A stretch of DNA of 64,000 nt from positions 1 to 64,000 of the forward strand of contig JAJRZW010000022.1 of assembly GCA_024275015.1 (NCBI GenBank), written 5' to 3'. Of the stretch, positions 9,154 through 17,205 are shown one piece after another. A model generated the notes under the pieces. The model ran no database searches and was not told the DNA's origin. It was given only the letters and a program-made list of their open reading frames with translations. The position numbers were made by a program, and so were the translations under genes. Numbering within the stretch: position 1 is the stretch's first letter; each line of letters opens with the position of its first letter. The stretch is from Deltaproteobacteria bacterium. GTDB taxonomy: Bacteria > Desulfobacterota > Desulfobulbia > Desulfobulbales > JAJRZW01.

Positions 9154-9335
9154 GATGCAGTCGTAACAAGTATCCGCTCCGGATGAAAACGGCGATTTTC
9201 GGGCGGCGGGCTGCTGAAATCCCGAATTCGGGCTATGCCCTAAAACATGCGGGATTTCTTAACCCATCCCGCCGCCCGGCATTTTTTCCGGAAATCGTCG
9301 AAGACGCCTCCGCGGGGATCTGTTACGAGACCATC
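9154..9335 (-). repeat. Family A dispersed palindromic element, copy 2 (inverted)
   Basis: Bounded by gatgcagtcgtaacaa and gttacgagaccatc, with the apex gggctatgccc. It is the reverse complement of the arrangement at 6545. It fills most of the 332-base gap between thiH and the AICAR transformylase gene; nothing else is recognisable there except the GGAGGAT ribosome binding site of the next gene. Confidence 0.88.
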
Positions 9336-9402
9336 TTCATTGTCTTTGAACAAAAAATTAATTATTCAAGACACCCATTAAATATTTTCGGAGGATAAAT
9401 AA

Positions 9403-10692
9403 ATGGCTGACATGAAGAAGATGTATTCGACGATTCTCGGGGACCATTTTCCCCTGGATATGAAGATCAGTTTCGGCGACCAGACCCTGGTGTACCGTAA
9501 GCGTACCTGGAAGCTGTCCCAGGAAGACGGCAGTGTTGATGAACGCGGGATCCGCTACGGCGAAAACCCCGACCAGGAGGCGGCCCTTTATGAACTGGTC
9601 AACGGCAATCTGGTTCTGGGCGACTGCGAGTTCATCGCCCCTGGCAACGGTCTGGTCAGCGCCATATCCGAGGCCGACATGCTCCAGGTGGGCAAGCACC
9701 CGGGCAAGATCAACCTCACTGATGTCGATAACGGCCTCAATATCATTAAATACCTGGCCGCGAAACCGGCGGCGGTGATCCTCAAACATAATAACCCCTG
9801 CGGCGCCGCCTGGGCCGACAGCCTGGCCGAGGCCTGTAACCGCGCCAACCGCTGTGACCGCATTGCCGCCTTCGGTGGCGCCTTGATCATGAACCGTTCC
9901 TGCGACAAGGCCACCGCGGTACAGGTGAGCGACAATTACCTTGAGGTGGTCTGCGCCCCTGATTTTGAACCCGGGGTCCTTGATATCCTGGCGAGTCGCA
10001 AGAACCTGCGGGTGATCCGTATCAGCCGCATTGATAAATTGCAGGAGTTTGAGAAGTTTCGTTTCGTCGATTTCAAGGGCCTGATAGACGGCGGAATTAT
10101 TGTCCAGCAGTCGGCGGTTAATTCCATCCGCAGCGTCAATGACCTGAAACCGGCGGTAACCACATATAAAGGGCGGGATTATAAATGCGAGCGCGAGCCC
10201 GACGCCCGGGAGATCGACGACATGATCTTCGGATGGGCGGTGGAACACGGGGTCACATCAAATTCGGTGTTATACGTCAAGGATGGCTGCACCACCGGGG
10301 TCGGCACCGGCGAACAGGACCGGGTGGGGGTGGCCGAGATTGCGGTCCACAAGGCCTATGTCAAGTACGCCGATATCCTCTGCTTTGACAAGTTCGGTAT
10401 CCCCTACGCCGACATGGCCCTGGAAGTTGCAAACGGCAAACGCGACCGGGCCGACCAGGATGCCATTGACGCCCAGACGAAAGAAGACCGCGCCGGTCTC
10501 CCCGGTTCGGTGATGATCTCCGACGCCTTTTTCCCCTTCCGCGACGGCGCCGACGTCGGCATCCGTGAGGGGATCACCGCCATCCTCCAGGCAGGTGGTT
10601 CCATGCGCGATTTTGAGACCATCGAGGCCTGCAACGAGGCCGATCCCCAGGTGGCGATGAAGTTCACCGGCCAGCGTTCGTTCAAGCACTGA
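9403..10692 (+). CDS. Stand-alone AICAR transformylase (PurH C-terminal domain only)
   Basis: Formylates AICAR to FAICAR with 10-formyltetrahydrofolate, the penultimate step of purine synthesis. The protein contains AICAR-transformylase motifs: RYGENPDQEAALY, KHNNPCG with the catalytic Lys-His pair, FGGALI and SDAFFPFRDG. It lacks the N-terminal methylglyoxal-synthase-like IMP cyclohydrolase domain of normal PurH, so at 429 residues it is a single-activity protein. Closure to IMP must come from another gene outside this window. Strong GGAGGATAAATAA upstream of the ATG, and a terminator follows, so it appears to be monocistronic. Confidence 0.9.
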   Translation: MADMKKMYSTILGDHFPLDMKISFGDQTLVYRKRTWKLSQEDGSVDERGIRYGENPDQEAALYELVNGNLVLGDCEFIAPGNGLVSAISEADMLQVGKHPGKINLTDVDNGLNIIKYLAAKPAAVILKHNNPCGAAWADSLAEACNRANRCDRIAAFGGALIMNRSCDKATAVQVSDNYLEVVCAPDFEPGVLDILASRKNLRVIRISRIDKLQEFEKFRFVDFKGLIDGGIIVQQSAVNSIRSVNDLKPAVTTYKGRDYKCEREPDAREIDDMIFGWAVEHGVTSNSVLYVKDGCTTGVGTGEQDRVGVAEIAVHKAYVKYADILCFDKFGIPYADMALEVANGKRDRADQDAIDAQTKEDRAGLPGSVMISDAFFPFRDGADVGIREGITAILQAGGSMRDFETIEACNEADPQVAMKFTGQRSFKH

Positions 10693-10712
10693 ACCGGCTG
10701 CGGCCCGGCATT

Positions 10713-10759
10713 AAAAATCCCGATCCGGCAGAGTGATGCGCCGGGGCGGGATTTTTTTT
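10713..10759 (+). terminator. Intrinsic terminator after the AICAR transformylase gene
   Basis: aaaaatcccg pairs with cgggattttt around a GC-rich internal section, and the descending arm runs into eight consecutive Ts. It begins about 20 bases after the stop codon. Confidence 0.85.
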
Positions 10760-10794
10760 ATGGATCCGGGCGCTGTCGGTCCGGTCGGGAGTCA

Positions 10795-10925
10795 AATCCG
10801 GTTGGCCAAAATAAATTTCGGCCAACCTTTTTATTTCACCTTCACCGGTTTTTCAATCCGGCAAAATCGGCGGCGCGGACATCAGCCGCGACCAGGCCGT
10901 TTTTTCAACGGACTGGTAAGGGTTT
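10795..10925 (+). repeat. Family B multi-hairpin element, copy 1 (lacks first hairpin)
   Basis: Starts at hairpin 2 (ggttggcc ... ggccaacc) and continues through caccggtttttcaatccgg, gcggcgcggacatcagccgc and the end ttttcaacggactg. The first hairpin is absent here, but a separate, inverted first-hairpin fragment lies about 200 bases downstream (11128). The remaining bases up to the reductase gene at 11226 are AT-rich around 11030-11095 and may hold its promoter, which I cannot define further. Confidence 0.85.
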
Positions 10926-11127
10926 CTGGTGGTTTCCTCCCCAGGCGGTTAACGCTGATACATCGTGGCATATTCTTTAATAATTTTAAGCGTATGCGAC
11001 ATTGTGGCAGTTGACGGAGTACTACATTTGGGAGTAAAAGAAATAGATATGGAAAATTAAAAATTTAATTAATTGCTTAATGATCCGTTTTAAAATGGAC
11101 TGTTTGTGGCGCATGAACGCGCCGGAG

Positions 11128-11164
11128 TTGAAAAGCCATGGACGGTTTTTTCAACGCTCTGTTT
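11128..11164 (-). repeat. Family B first-hairpin fragment
   Basis: gttgaaaagccatggacggttttttcaac with the flank gctctgttta corresponds to the inverted terminal hairpin of family B. It lies about 60 bases before the start codon of the molybdopterin reductase, inside the likely 5' leader. Confidence 0.7.
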
Positions 11165-11225
11165 AAGGACAGCGATGGCCGGGTCGTTTGACCGGTTCTG
11201 GATTTCTTCAACCAAGGAGGATGTC

Positions 11226-13418
11226 ATGGCTTTTTCGAGGAGAAATTTTCTCAAATACGCCGCCATGTCCGCCGGGGGCACTCTGCTTGCTGAAACCCCG
11301 TTTCTCTCGGCCCGTGCCAGGGAGAAGGCCGAGGGCGGCAATGTGCGGTATGTGCCCACTACCTGCGAGATGTGCTTCTGGAAGTGCGGGGTGATCGCAA
11401 AGGTGGTTGGTGGCGAGGTGGTGAAGCTTGAGGGCAATCCGCTTCATCCCCAGAGCCGGGGGCGTTTATGCGCTCGCGGCCAGGCTGGTATCGGTCTGCT
11501 TTACGACAAGGACCGGCTAAAGGTCCCGATGATCCGCACCGGGCCCCGGGGCGAGAATCGTTATAAGCAGGCGAGCTGGGATGAGGCCCTGGGATATGTG
11601 GCGGATAAACTCAAGGGGGTTGAGGACAAATACGGCCCTGAGGCCGTGGCCCTGTTCGCCCACGGTTCTCCCGGCACCTATTTTAACAATGTCGTTCGGG
11701 GCATGGGTTCGGCCAATGTCGCCTACCCCTCTTTCGCCCAGTGTCTCGGCGCCCGTGAGGTTGCCTGGGAACTGACCTATGGCCAGGGGCCTAATTCAAC
11801 CTGTGAACGGGTCGATCTCGCCAACAGCCGGGTAATTGTCCTCTTCGGTACTCATCTCGGCGAGAACATGCATAATTCCCAGACCCAGGAATTCGCCGAG
11901 GCCGTGGGCCGCGGGGCCAAGATTATCTCGGTTGATCCGCGTTATTCAACCGCTGCCTCCAAGGCCTCCATGTGGCTGCCGATTAAGCCCGGCACTGACC
12001 TCGCCCTTCTTCTGACCTGGATCAATATCATCATTTCCGAGGGCTGGTACGACAAGGAGTATGTCGAAAAGTACACCACCGGCTTTGAAGAACTTAAAAA
12101 AGAGGTCAAGAGCTATACCCCTGCGTGGGCGGCACAGGAGACTGATCTCCCCATGCGCCAGATCGTCGAGTCGGTGCGTGATCTCGGTCGTTATGCCCCC
12201 AATGTCATGCTTCATCCCGGGCGGCATTTTTCCTGGCACGGCAATGATGTCCAGCGGGGGCGGGCGATGGCGATTGTCAACGCCCTGCTCGGGACCTGGG
12301 GTCGTCCTGGCGGTATCTGGTTGCCGCCCAAGGTCAACCTCGCCGGTTTCAGTGAGAATCCGGAACATCCCAAGGCCAATAAGGACGCGGTGGTGTTCGG
12401 CGATTATCCCTTTGCCGGCGGCGAGGGCCTGACCCAGGTATTGCGGGAGACGACGATCAAGGGTGATCCTTACCCGATCAAGGCCTGGATCGTCGCCGGC
12501 ACCAACCTGATCAAGACCATGCCTAAACCTGATTTGACCCGCAGGGCCATCGACAACCTCGATCTTCTGGTCGCGGTGGACGTAATGCCCACCGACACGG
12601 TGATGATGGCCGATGTCATCCTCCCCGAGGCTACTTACCTTGAGCGTCACGACGGTCTTTTTACCATCACCACCCGCGAGGCCGGGATCGCGCTCAGACA
12701 GCCGGCTGTCGCCCCCATGTACCAGTCGAAACCGGCCTGGTGGATCGGCAGTGAACTGTGCAAGAAGATGGGCCTTGAACAATACGCGGTCAAGGATACC
12801 TGGGAGGGGCGGATGCGTCGTCAGGCAAAGAAGTGGGGGATAGGTTTCGACGAGCTTGCCGACACCGGCTATGTCGCCATCCCTGGCAGTGCCGCCCCTT
12901 ATATCACCGCCACTAATCAGCCAGTGTTCAAGACCCCGTCGAAGAAGATCGAGCTGGTCAGCTCCGAGCTTGAGGAAGAGGATTTTGACGTCATCCCCAA
13001 ATACGAGCCCATCGAACAGCCGAAAAAAGGGGAGTATCGGCTTCTTTACGGTCGCAGTCCGGTCCATACCTTTACCCGGACGGTCAACAATCAGTGGCTG
13101 TGGGAATTAAAGAAGGAGAACGAGGTCTGGCTTAACAAGAAAGAGGCCGATCGTATTGGGGTTAAAAACGGCGAGATCGTCCGTCTTGAGAATCAGGACC
13201 GGGTCGTAAGCGAGCCGGTCAGGGTCAGGGCCACGGAAAGGATCCGCCGTGACTGTGTCTTCATGATCCACGGTTTCGGCCAGCATTCCCCGGCCATGAG
13301 CAGGGCCTACAATCGTGGCGCCGATGACCAGAAGCTTATAACCAGATACAAGGTGGACCCCATATGCGGCTCGACCGGGATGCGGGTCAACTTTGTCAAG
13401 ATAATCAAGGAGGCCTGA
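11226..13418 (+). CDS. Tat-exported molybdopterin oxidoreductase, Psr/Phs-like catalytic subunit
   Basis: A 730-residue DMSO-reductase-superfamily catalytic subunit, probably reducing (or oxidising) an inorganic sulfur compound such as polysulfide, thiosulfate or tetrathionate at the outer face of the membrane. The N-terminus SRRNFLK plus a hydrophobic stretch is a Tat signal. A [4Fe-4S] motif CX2CX3CX27C (C47, C50, C54, C82) follows. C173 in AQCLGA is a candidate molybdenum ligand. The C-terminal molydopterin-dinucleotide domain includes GRSPVHTFTRT. The start at 11226 is fixed by AAGGAGG five bases upstream; the longer ORF is spurious. It heads a three-gene operon with PsrB- and NrfD-like subunits. 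The substrate cannot be read from the sequence; arsenate or selenate are less likely alternatives. Confidence 0.85.
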   Translation: MAFSRRNFLKYAAMSAGGTLLAETPFLSARAREKAEGGNVRYVPTTCEMCFWKCGVIAKVVGGEVVKLEGNPLHPQSRGRLCARGQAGIGLLYDKDRLKVPMIRTGPRGENRYKQASWDEALGYVADKLKGVEDKYGPEAVALFAHGSPGTYFNNVVRGMGSANVAYPSFAQCLGAREVAWELTYGQGPNSTCERVDLANSRVIVLFGTHLGENMHNSQTQEFAEAVGRGAKIISVDPRYSTAASKASMWLPIKPGTDLALLLTWINIIISEGWYDKEYVEKYTTGFEELKKEVKSYTPAWAAQETDLPMRQIVESVRDLGRYAPNVMLHPGRHFSWHGNDVQRGRAMAIVNALLGTWGRPGGIWLPPKVNLAGFSENPEHPKANKDAVVFGDYPFAGGEGLTQVLRETTIKGDPYPIKAWIVAGTNLIKTMPKPDLTRRAIDNLDLLVAVDVMPTDTVMMADVILPEATYLERHDGLFTITTREAGIALRQPAVAPMYQSKPAWWIGSELCKKMGLEQYAVKDTWEGRMRRQAKKWGIGFDELADTGYVAIPGSAAPYITATNQPVFKTPSKKIELVSSELEEEDFDVIPKYEPIEQPKKGEYRLLYGRSPVHTFTRTVNNQWLWELKKENEVWLNKKEADRIGVKNGEIVRLENQDRVVSEPVRVRATERIRRDCVFMIHGFGQHSPAMSRAYNRGADDQKLITRYKVDPICGSTGMRVNFVKIIKEA

Positions 13419-13419
13419 T

Positions 13420-13977
13420 ATGCCCAAATACGCCATGGTCATTGACCAGTCAAGATGTGTCGGCTGCATGGCATGTGTGGTGGCGTGCAAGCGTGAAAAC
13501 CATGTGCCGCCGGAACAATACCGTACTCGGGTACTCGAGATGGTGAACGGCGAGTTCCCCAGACTCAAGAGTGAGATGCGTTCGGAATTATGCAATCATT
13601 GCGACCACGCCCCATGTGTAACCGTCTGTCCCACCGGCGCTTCCCATAAGGAGGATGACGGCACGGTCCAGATCGACCGCAGGAAATGTGTCGGCTGCAA
13701 GGCCTGTATTGCCGCCTGCCCCTATAACGCCCGTTATATCAACGAGGAACACGGTTACGCTGACAAATGTTCCTTCTGTCAGCACCGGCTCCGGGCCGGT
13801 AAAAAACCCGCCTGTGTTGCCACCTGTATCGGGCAATCAAGGATATTCGGCGATATCGACGACCCCAACAGCGAGGTCAGTCGGATGTTGCGGGACAACA
13901 GTTACCGGGTATTGAAGAAGGCGGCCGGAACCCGGCCCAATGTCTATTACATCAATCAATTTCCCAAAAAATCATAA
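13420..13977 (+). CDS. PsrB-like 4x[4Fe-4S] ferredoxin subunit
   Basis: Electron-transfer subunit linking the molybdenum subunit to the membrane quinone-reactive subunit. The 185-residue protein has four cysteine groups in the PsrB/DmsB arrangement: CVGCMACVVAC (residues about 13-23), CNHCDHAPCVTVC, CVGCKACIAAC and CSFCQHRL...CVATC. No signal peptide is seen, as expected for a protein carried through Tat with its catalytic partner. It starts one base after the stop of the catalytic gene, with AAGGAGG ahead of it. Confidence 0.93.
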   Translation: MPKYAMVIDQSRCVGCMACVVACKRENHVPPEQYRTRVLEMVNGEFPRLKSEMRSELCNHCDHAPCVTVCPTGASHKEDDGTVQIDRRKCVGCKACIAACPYNARYINEEHGYADKCSFCQHRLRAGKKPACVATCIGQSRIFGDIDDPNSEVSRMLRDNSYRVLKKAAGTRPNVYYINQFPKKS

Positions 13978-13989
13978 GGAGGAAGGACC

Positions 13990-14967
13990 ATGGAATTGAC
14001 CATTACCGGCGCCAACGCCATCACCTTCCCGATCCTGCACATCTGGGACTGGCGGGTGGCCATTTATTTATTCCTGGGCGGTCTGACCGGCGGGCTCATG
14101 ACCATGAGCGCGGTGGCCAACCTCCGCCCCGGCAAGGTGGTCCCCAGGGATCAGCCATGCTGCTGGCGGATTCCGCTCATCGCCCCGATTCTGCTGTCGC
14201 TCGGGATGTTTTTCCTCTTTCTTGACCTTGAGCTGAAAAGCCACATGTTCTGGTTCTACCTGACCTTCCAGCCCCTTTCGCCCATGAGCTGGGGGTCGTG
14301 GCTCCTTATCCTTATCTATCCCCCGATGATTCTCTACGCCTTCGCGGTTCTTCCCGATGAGCTGAAGTCAGGGATGGCTGACGGCTTTATCAAGAGATTT
14401 GCCGACAGGATGCGGCCGCATCTGCTGCGGCTGGCGCGGATCAACTTTGTCTGCGGGATTCTGCTGGCCATTTATACCGGCATTCTCCTGAGTACCTTTG
14501 TCGCCCGGCCCCTGTGGAACTCGGCGATCCTGCCGGTGCTGTTTCTGGTCAGCGGTATGAGTACAGGCACCGCGCTGATGATCATCATGGCCCGCAAGAA
14601 CGAGGTGAAACTCTTTTTTACCAAGGTCGATATCTGGCTGATCTTCACCGAGATCATGGTGTTGCTGCTCCTTTTTTACGGGCATTACACCTCCGACGCC
14701 GTGCACAGGCTCGCGATCATGCCCTTTTTCAACACCTCGCACCAGTTCTTTCCCTACTTTCTCAGTATTGTCTTTTTAGGGATATTTCTCCCCCTGGCGA
14801 TTGTGTTGAAGTTTCTTGAGGTCACCGGCGATCATTCGGTTGAACTGACTCCGTCGGGCAAGTTTCTGATGAACGCCAGCGCCGTCCTTGTGCTCCTCGG
14901 GGGGCTGGTGGTTCGTTTCGCACTGGTCTACGCCGGTCAGCTTTCCGGTTACGGCGGGATCATGTGA
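13990..14967 (+). CDS. NrfD/PsrC-like polytopic membrane subunit
   Basis: Quinone-interacting membrane anchor of the complex. The 325-residue protein has about eight hydrophobic helices and the NrfD-family features DWRVAIYLFLGGLTGG near the N-terminus and PLSPMSWGSW near residue 95. AAGGAGG lies upstream and the gap to the PsrB-like gene is 12 bases, so it is in the same operon. With no haem-binding quinol subunit nearby, this subunit must itself exchange electrons with the menaquinone pool. A terminator follows at 15027. Confidence 0.92.
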   Translation: MELTITGANAITFPILHIWDWRVAIYLFLGGLTGGLMTMSAVANLRPGKVVPRDQPCCWRIPLIAPILLSLGMFFLFLDLELKSHMFWFYLTFQPLSPMSWGSWLLILIYPPMILYAFAVLPDELKSGMADGFIKRFADRMRPHLLRLARINFVCGILLAIYTGILLSTFVARPLWNSAILPVLFLVSGMSTGTALMIIMARKNEVKLFFTKVDIWLIFTEIMVLLLLFYGHYTSDAVHRLAIMPFFNTSHQFFPYFLSIVFLGIFLPLAIVLKFLEVTGDHSVELTPSGKFLMNASAVLVLLGGLVVRFALVYAGQLSGYGGIM

Positions 14968-14973
14968 TATTTA

Positions 14974-15018
14974 TCTCTCGATTTCAGGATTATTTAATCC
15001 GGCAAAATCGACGGCGGT
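14974..15018 (+). repeat. Family B internal fragment
   Basis: ctctcgatttcaggatta followed by atccggcaaaatcgacggcgg matches the hairpin-3/hairpin-4 portion of family B. It directly follows the NrfD-like stop codon and abuts the terminator at 15027. Confidence 0.6.
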
Positions 15019-15026
15019 TAAAAATA

Positions 15027-15062
15027 AAAAGGGGGACTGGTTGTGAAGCCGTCCCCCCTTTT
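15027..15062 (+). terminator. Intrinsic terminator of the Psr-like operon
   Basis: aaaagggggac pairs with gtcccccctttt around a 13-base loop. The A-run and T-run on both sides make it potentially bidirectional. It ends the three-gene reductase operon. Confidence 0.85.
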
Positions 15063-15220
15063 GTATCTCCGGCAGTATTTTTTGTGGAATTTAAATGTCC
15101 TTTGAATTTGACAGTTGTAGTTTCAGGGAATATCTTGAATTCTTGAGCGTTACGAGGGGAAAATCGGTGCGACCCCTTTGATTCCGGCATATTCGCTGTT
15201 TCAAATTGCGTGACGCCTCG

Positions 15221-15330
15221 CAGGCCGTTGAAAAAGCCGTCCATGGCTTTTTCAATTCCGGTTGGCCAAAACAAGTTTCGGCCAACCTTTCGATTTCACC
15301 GGATTTTCAACCTGGCAAAATCGGCGGCGT
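15221..15330 (+). repeat. Family B multi-hairpin element, copy 2 (3' truncated)
   Basis: Clean first hairpin gttgaaaaagcc/ggctttttcaa, second hairpin ggttggcc/ggccaacc and third hairpin gattt-ca-ccgg/ctgg-ca-aaatc, ending at gcggcg. Hairpins 4 and 5 are missing. It lies 35 bases before the MerR start. The interval 15064-15220 shows no gene or recognisable element. Confidence 0.88.
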
Positions 15331-15365
15331 ATATTGATGATTTTATTCCCGGGAGATTTATTTAT

Positions 15366-15782
15366 ATGGCAGACAGAAAAAAGAAGGTTGAATCGATTAC
15401 CTCTGAGACCCCGATTTATCCCATCGGGGTGGCGGCGAAACTATTGAACCTTCACCCCCGGACCCTGCGGATATATGAGGATGAGGGGCTGATAAAACCC
15501 GTCATCAGCGGCAAAAGGCGGCTTTTTTCCGAACATGATCTGGTCTGGATCCGTTGCGTCCGGGCCATGATTCATGTTCAGGGTATAAGTATTCCGGGGA
15601 TAAAGCGTCTCCTTGAACTGGCGCCATGCTGGGAGATCAGGGAGTGCGGTGACCAGACGGCGGAGAATTGCCGGGCCGCGGTCGGGCTTTCCCTGGGGCC
15701 GGAGCTGCGGCGGCGGCGCGAGATCGGCCGGAGAAAATCAGGTGAAAGGATGTCCGCCTCATCAGGCGGCAACCTTGGTTGA
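15366..15782 (+). CDS. MerR-family transcriptional regulator with C-terminal CW/Cys motif
   Basis: A 138-residue DNA-binding regulator. Residues about 16-85 form a MerR winged helix (YPIGVAAKLLNLHPRTLRIY, GKRRLFSEHDL). The helix after it ends in APCWEIRECGD...ENC, a compact Cys-rich motif that could bind metal or sense redox. The same CWEI..CG pattern recurs in the small protein at 30414. The ATG at 15366 is chosen because the upstream track sequence is family B element. Target genes are unknown; the Psr-like operon upstream is separated by a terminator. Confidence 0.85.
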   Translation: MADRKKKVESITSETPIYPIGVAAKLLNLHPRTLRIYEDEGLIKPVISGKRRLFSEHDLVWIRCVRAMIHVQGISIPGIKRLLELAPCWEIRECGDQTAENCRAAVGLSLGPELRRRREIGRRKSGERMSASSGGNLG

Positions 15783-15841
15783 TTGGCGTAGCCGCAGACG
15801 ATTGCAGCTGTTTTTCCACTAAGCCGTCACGGATCCAGGAG

Positions 15842-17147
15842 TCAATAAAAAGATATTTCATCCAGCCAGATGGTGCCGTTGATTCCCGGCGGATTGCCGG
15901 ATTCGTTTACCTGCCAGTCCATTTTCTCGATCCGGCCCGGATCCATTACCTGATTGGTCCCTGACCGTCGCGCTTTTCTGCGGCCGAGGGCAAGGTCTCT
16001 GAAATCGATTGCTACCTTTTGCCAATTTTTTTTCACCGATGTCCTGGCGCCAGTTCTCCTCAGCGGGACTGCCCTTTTCGCTGTCATAGAGGACGAAGCG
16101 TACTGTCAGCGGTCTTGATGCCCGGAGACGGAATTTTCTTCCCCTGAACATGGAGAGGTCCCGTTTGCGGTTGTTCCTGATCGCGACGAACATCTTTTTT
16201 TTGCGGAGGTTTTCCACCCTGTTTACCCCCAGGGTAAAGTCCATGGCCAGGGATTGCCGGCTCAGGTTCGCGCCGTTTTCAGGGTCGACATAGACCCCCA
16301 TAAAGCCTTTTTCCCCGCGGCGGCCGCCCTGTCTTTTCCCCAGGTCCCAGCCGGTGAGTTTTTCGCCGACCTCAAAGGTGGCGTTGATATCCGCGAGGTC
16401 ACGCAGCTGTTCCCGGGAGGCCTCTGCCAGGGGACCGGACTGGTTGATCGCGGTGAGAATCAGGCCGGTCTCGGTGTTGATCAGTCGCAGGTTGGCGTGC
16501 CACCTGTCGCCGGTTCGGGTGAGACTGCCGGTGAGGATAAGGTCGGCGCCGAGGAGTTTGCCCACCTTTTTTGCCCCGGCCTGGTCCACAAGGCCGCTCT
16601 GGCTCAGGCTCAGTTCCCTGAGCACCGTTTTCAGCTGTTCACGTTCCAGAACCCGGAACTGCCCTGAGCGCACCAGGACGGTGGTGACTTCTTCCTGGAC
16701 ATAACGGCTGATGTCATTATTGCCGCCGCTGTTGATCACGGTGAAATCGGTGATCGCGATGGTCTTGCGCCTGAGGTAGATCCGGACGGTTCTTCCCGGA
16801 ATAATCTCTTTGCCGCCCCTGGGGATCCGGGCGAGAACCAGGTCTCCGGCCAGGCGTTCGACGATAAGTTCACTTGTGCCGATCCGGGTGCTCTTCCCCT
16901 CGATAAGATAGGTGTCGTTGATTATTCCCCGGGCCAGTTTCAGCGCCAGCCTGCCCCGGGTGTCGAATGGCGGTTTTTGCACCCGCATGGTGACCATGGC
17001 GTTGTCCCGTTTTTCTATATCGGCGTTGAGGGAGAAGACCGTGGCGCTGAAACCCCTGGCTGTCGGCGGGGACGCGGTCGGGGTACAGGCATTGAGAATG
17101 AGAGCGATGAAGATCGCGCCTGACAGACAGGGGAACGGTCTGGGCAT
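15842..17147 (-). CDS. CsgG/FlgO-like outer-envelope lipoprotein, frameshifted near 3' end
   Basis: A putative lipoprotein: the signal sequence ends LILNAC, with the lipobox Cys at about residue 19. A domain around residues 110-215 (FTVINSGGNNDISRYVQEEV, LEREQLKTVLREL, GADLILTGSLTRTGDRW) resembles the CsgG/FlgO fold. The original frame stops at 15858 with a nonsensical tail. One frame over, to 15842, the protein continues as a plausible beta-sandwich end (KVAIDFRDLA, NGTIWLDEISFY). The switch falls at an A8 run (T8 at 16026-16033); one extra base would restore the frame. The ATG at 17147 has AGGGA upstream; the longer ORF start lies inside prmA. Function unknown beyond the fold guess. Confidence 0.7.
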
Positions 17148-17205
17148 TGGTTTTCTCCCTGAGGGGTAATTGACAAGGCGCGTGTCTGGGGTCCCGGCCG
17201 CGTCA

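Noticed and set aside
9183-9398. 71-residue ORF after thiH
   Set aside because: It lies inside the inverted family A copy and has no ribosome binding site or domain.
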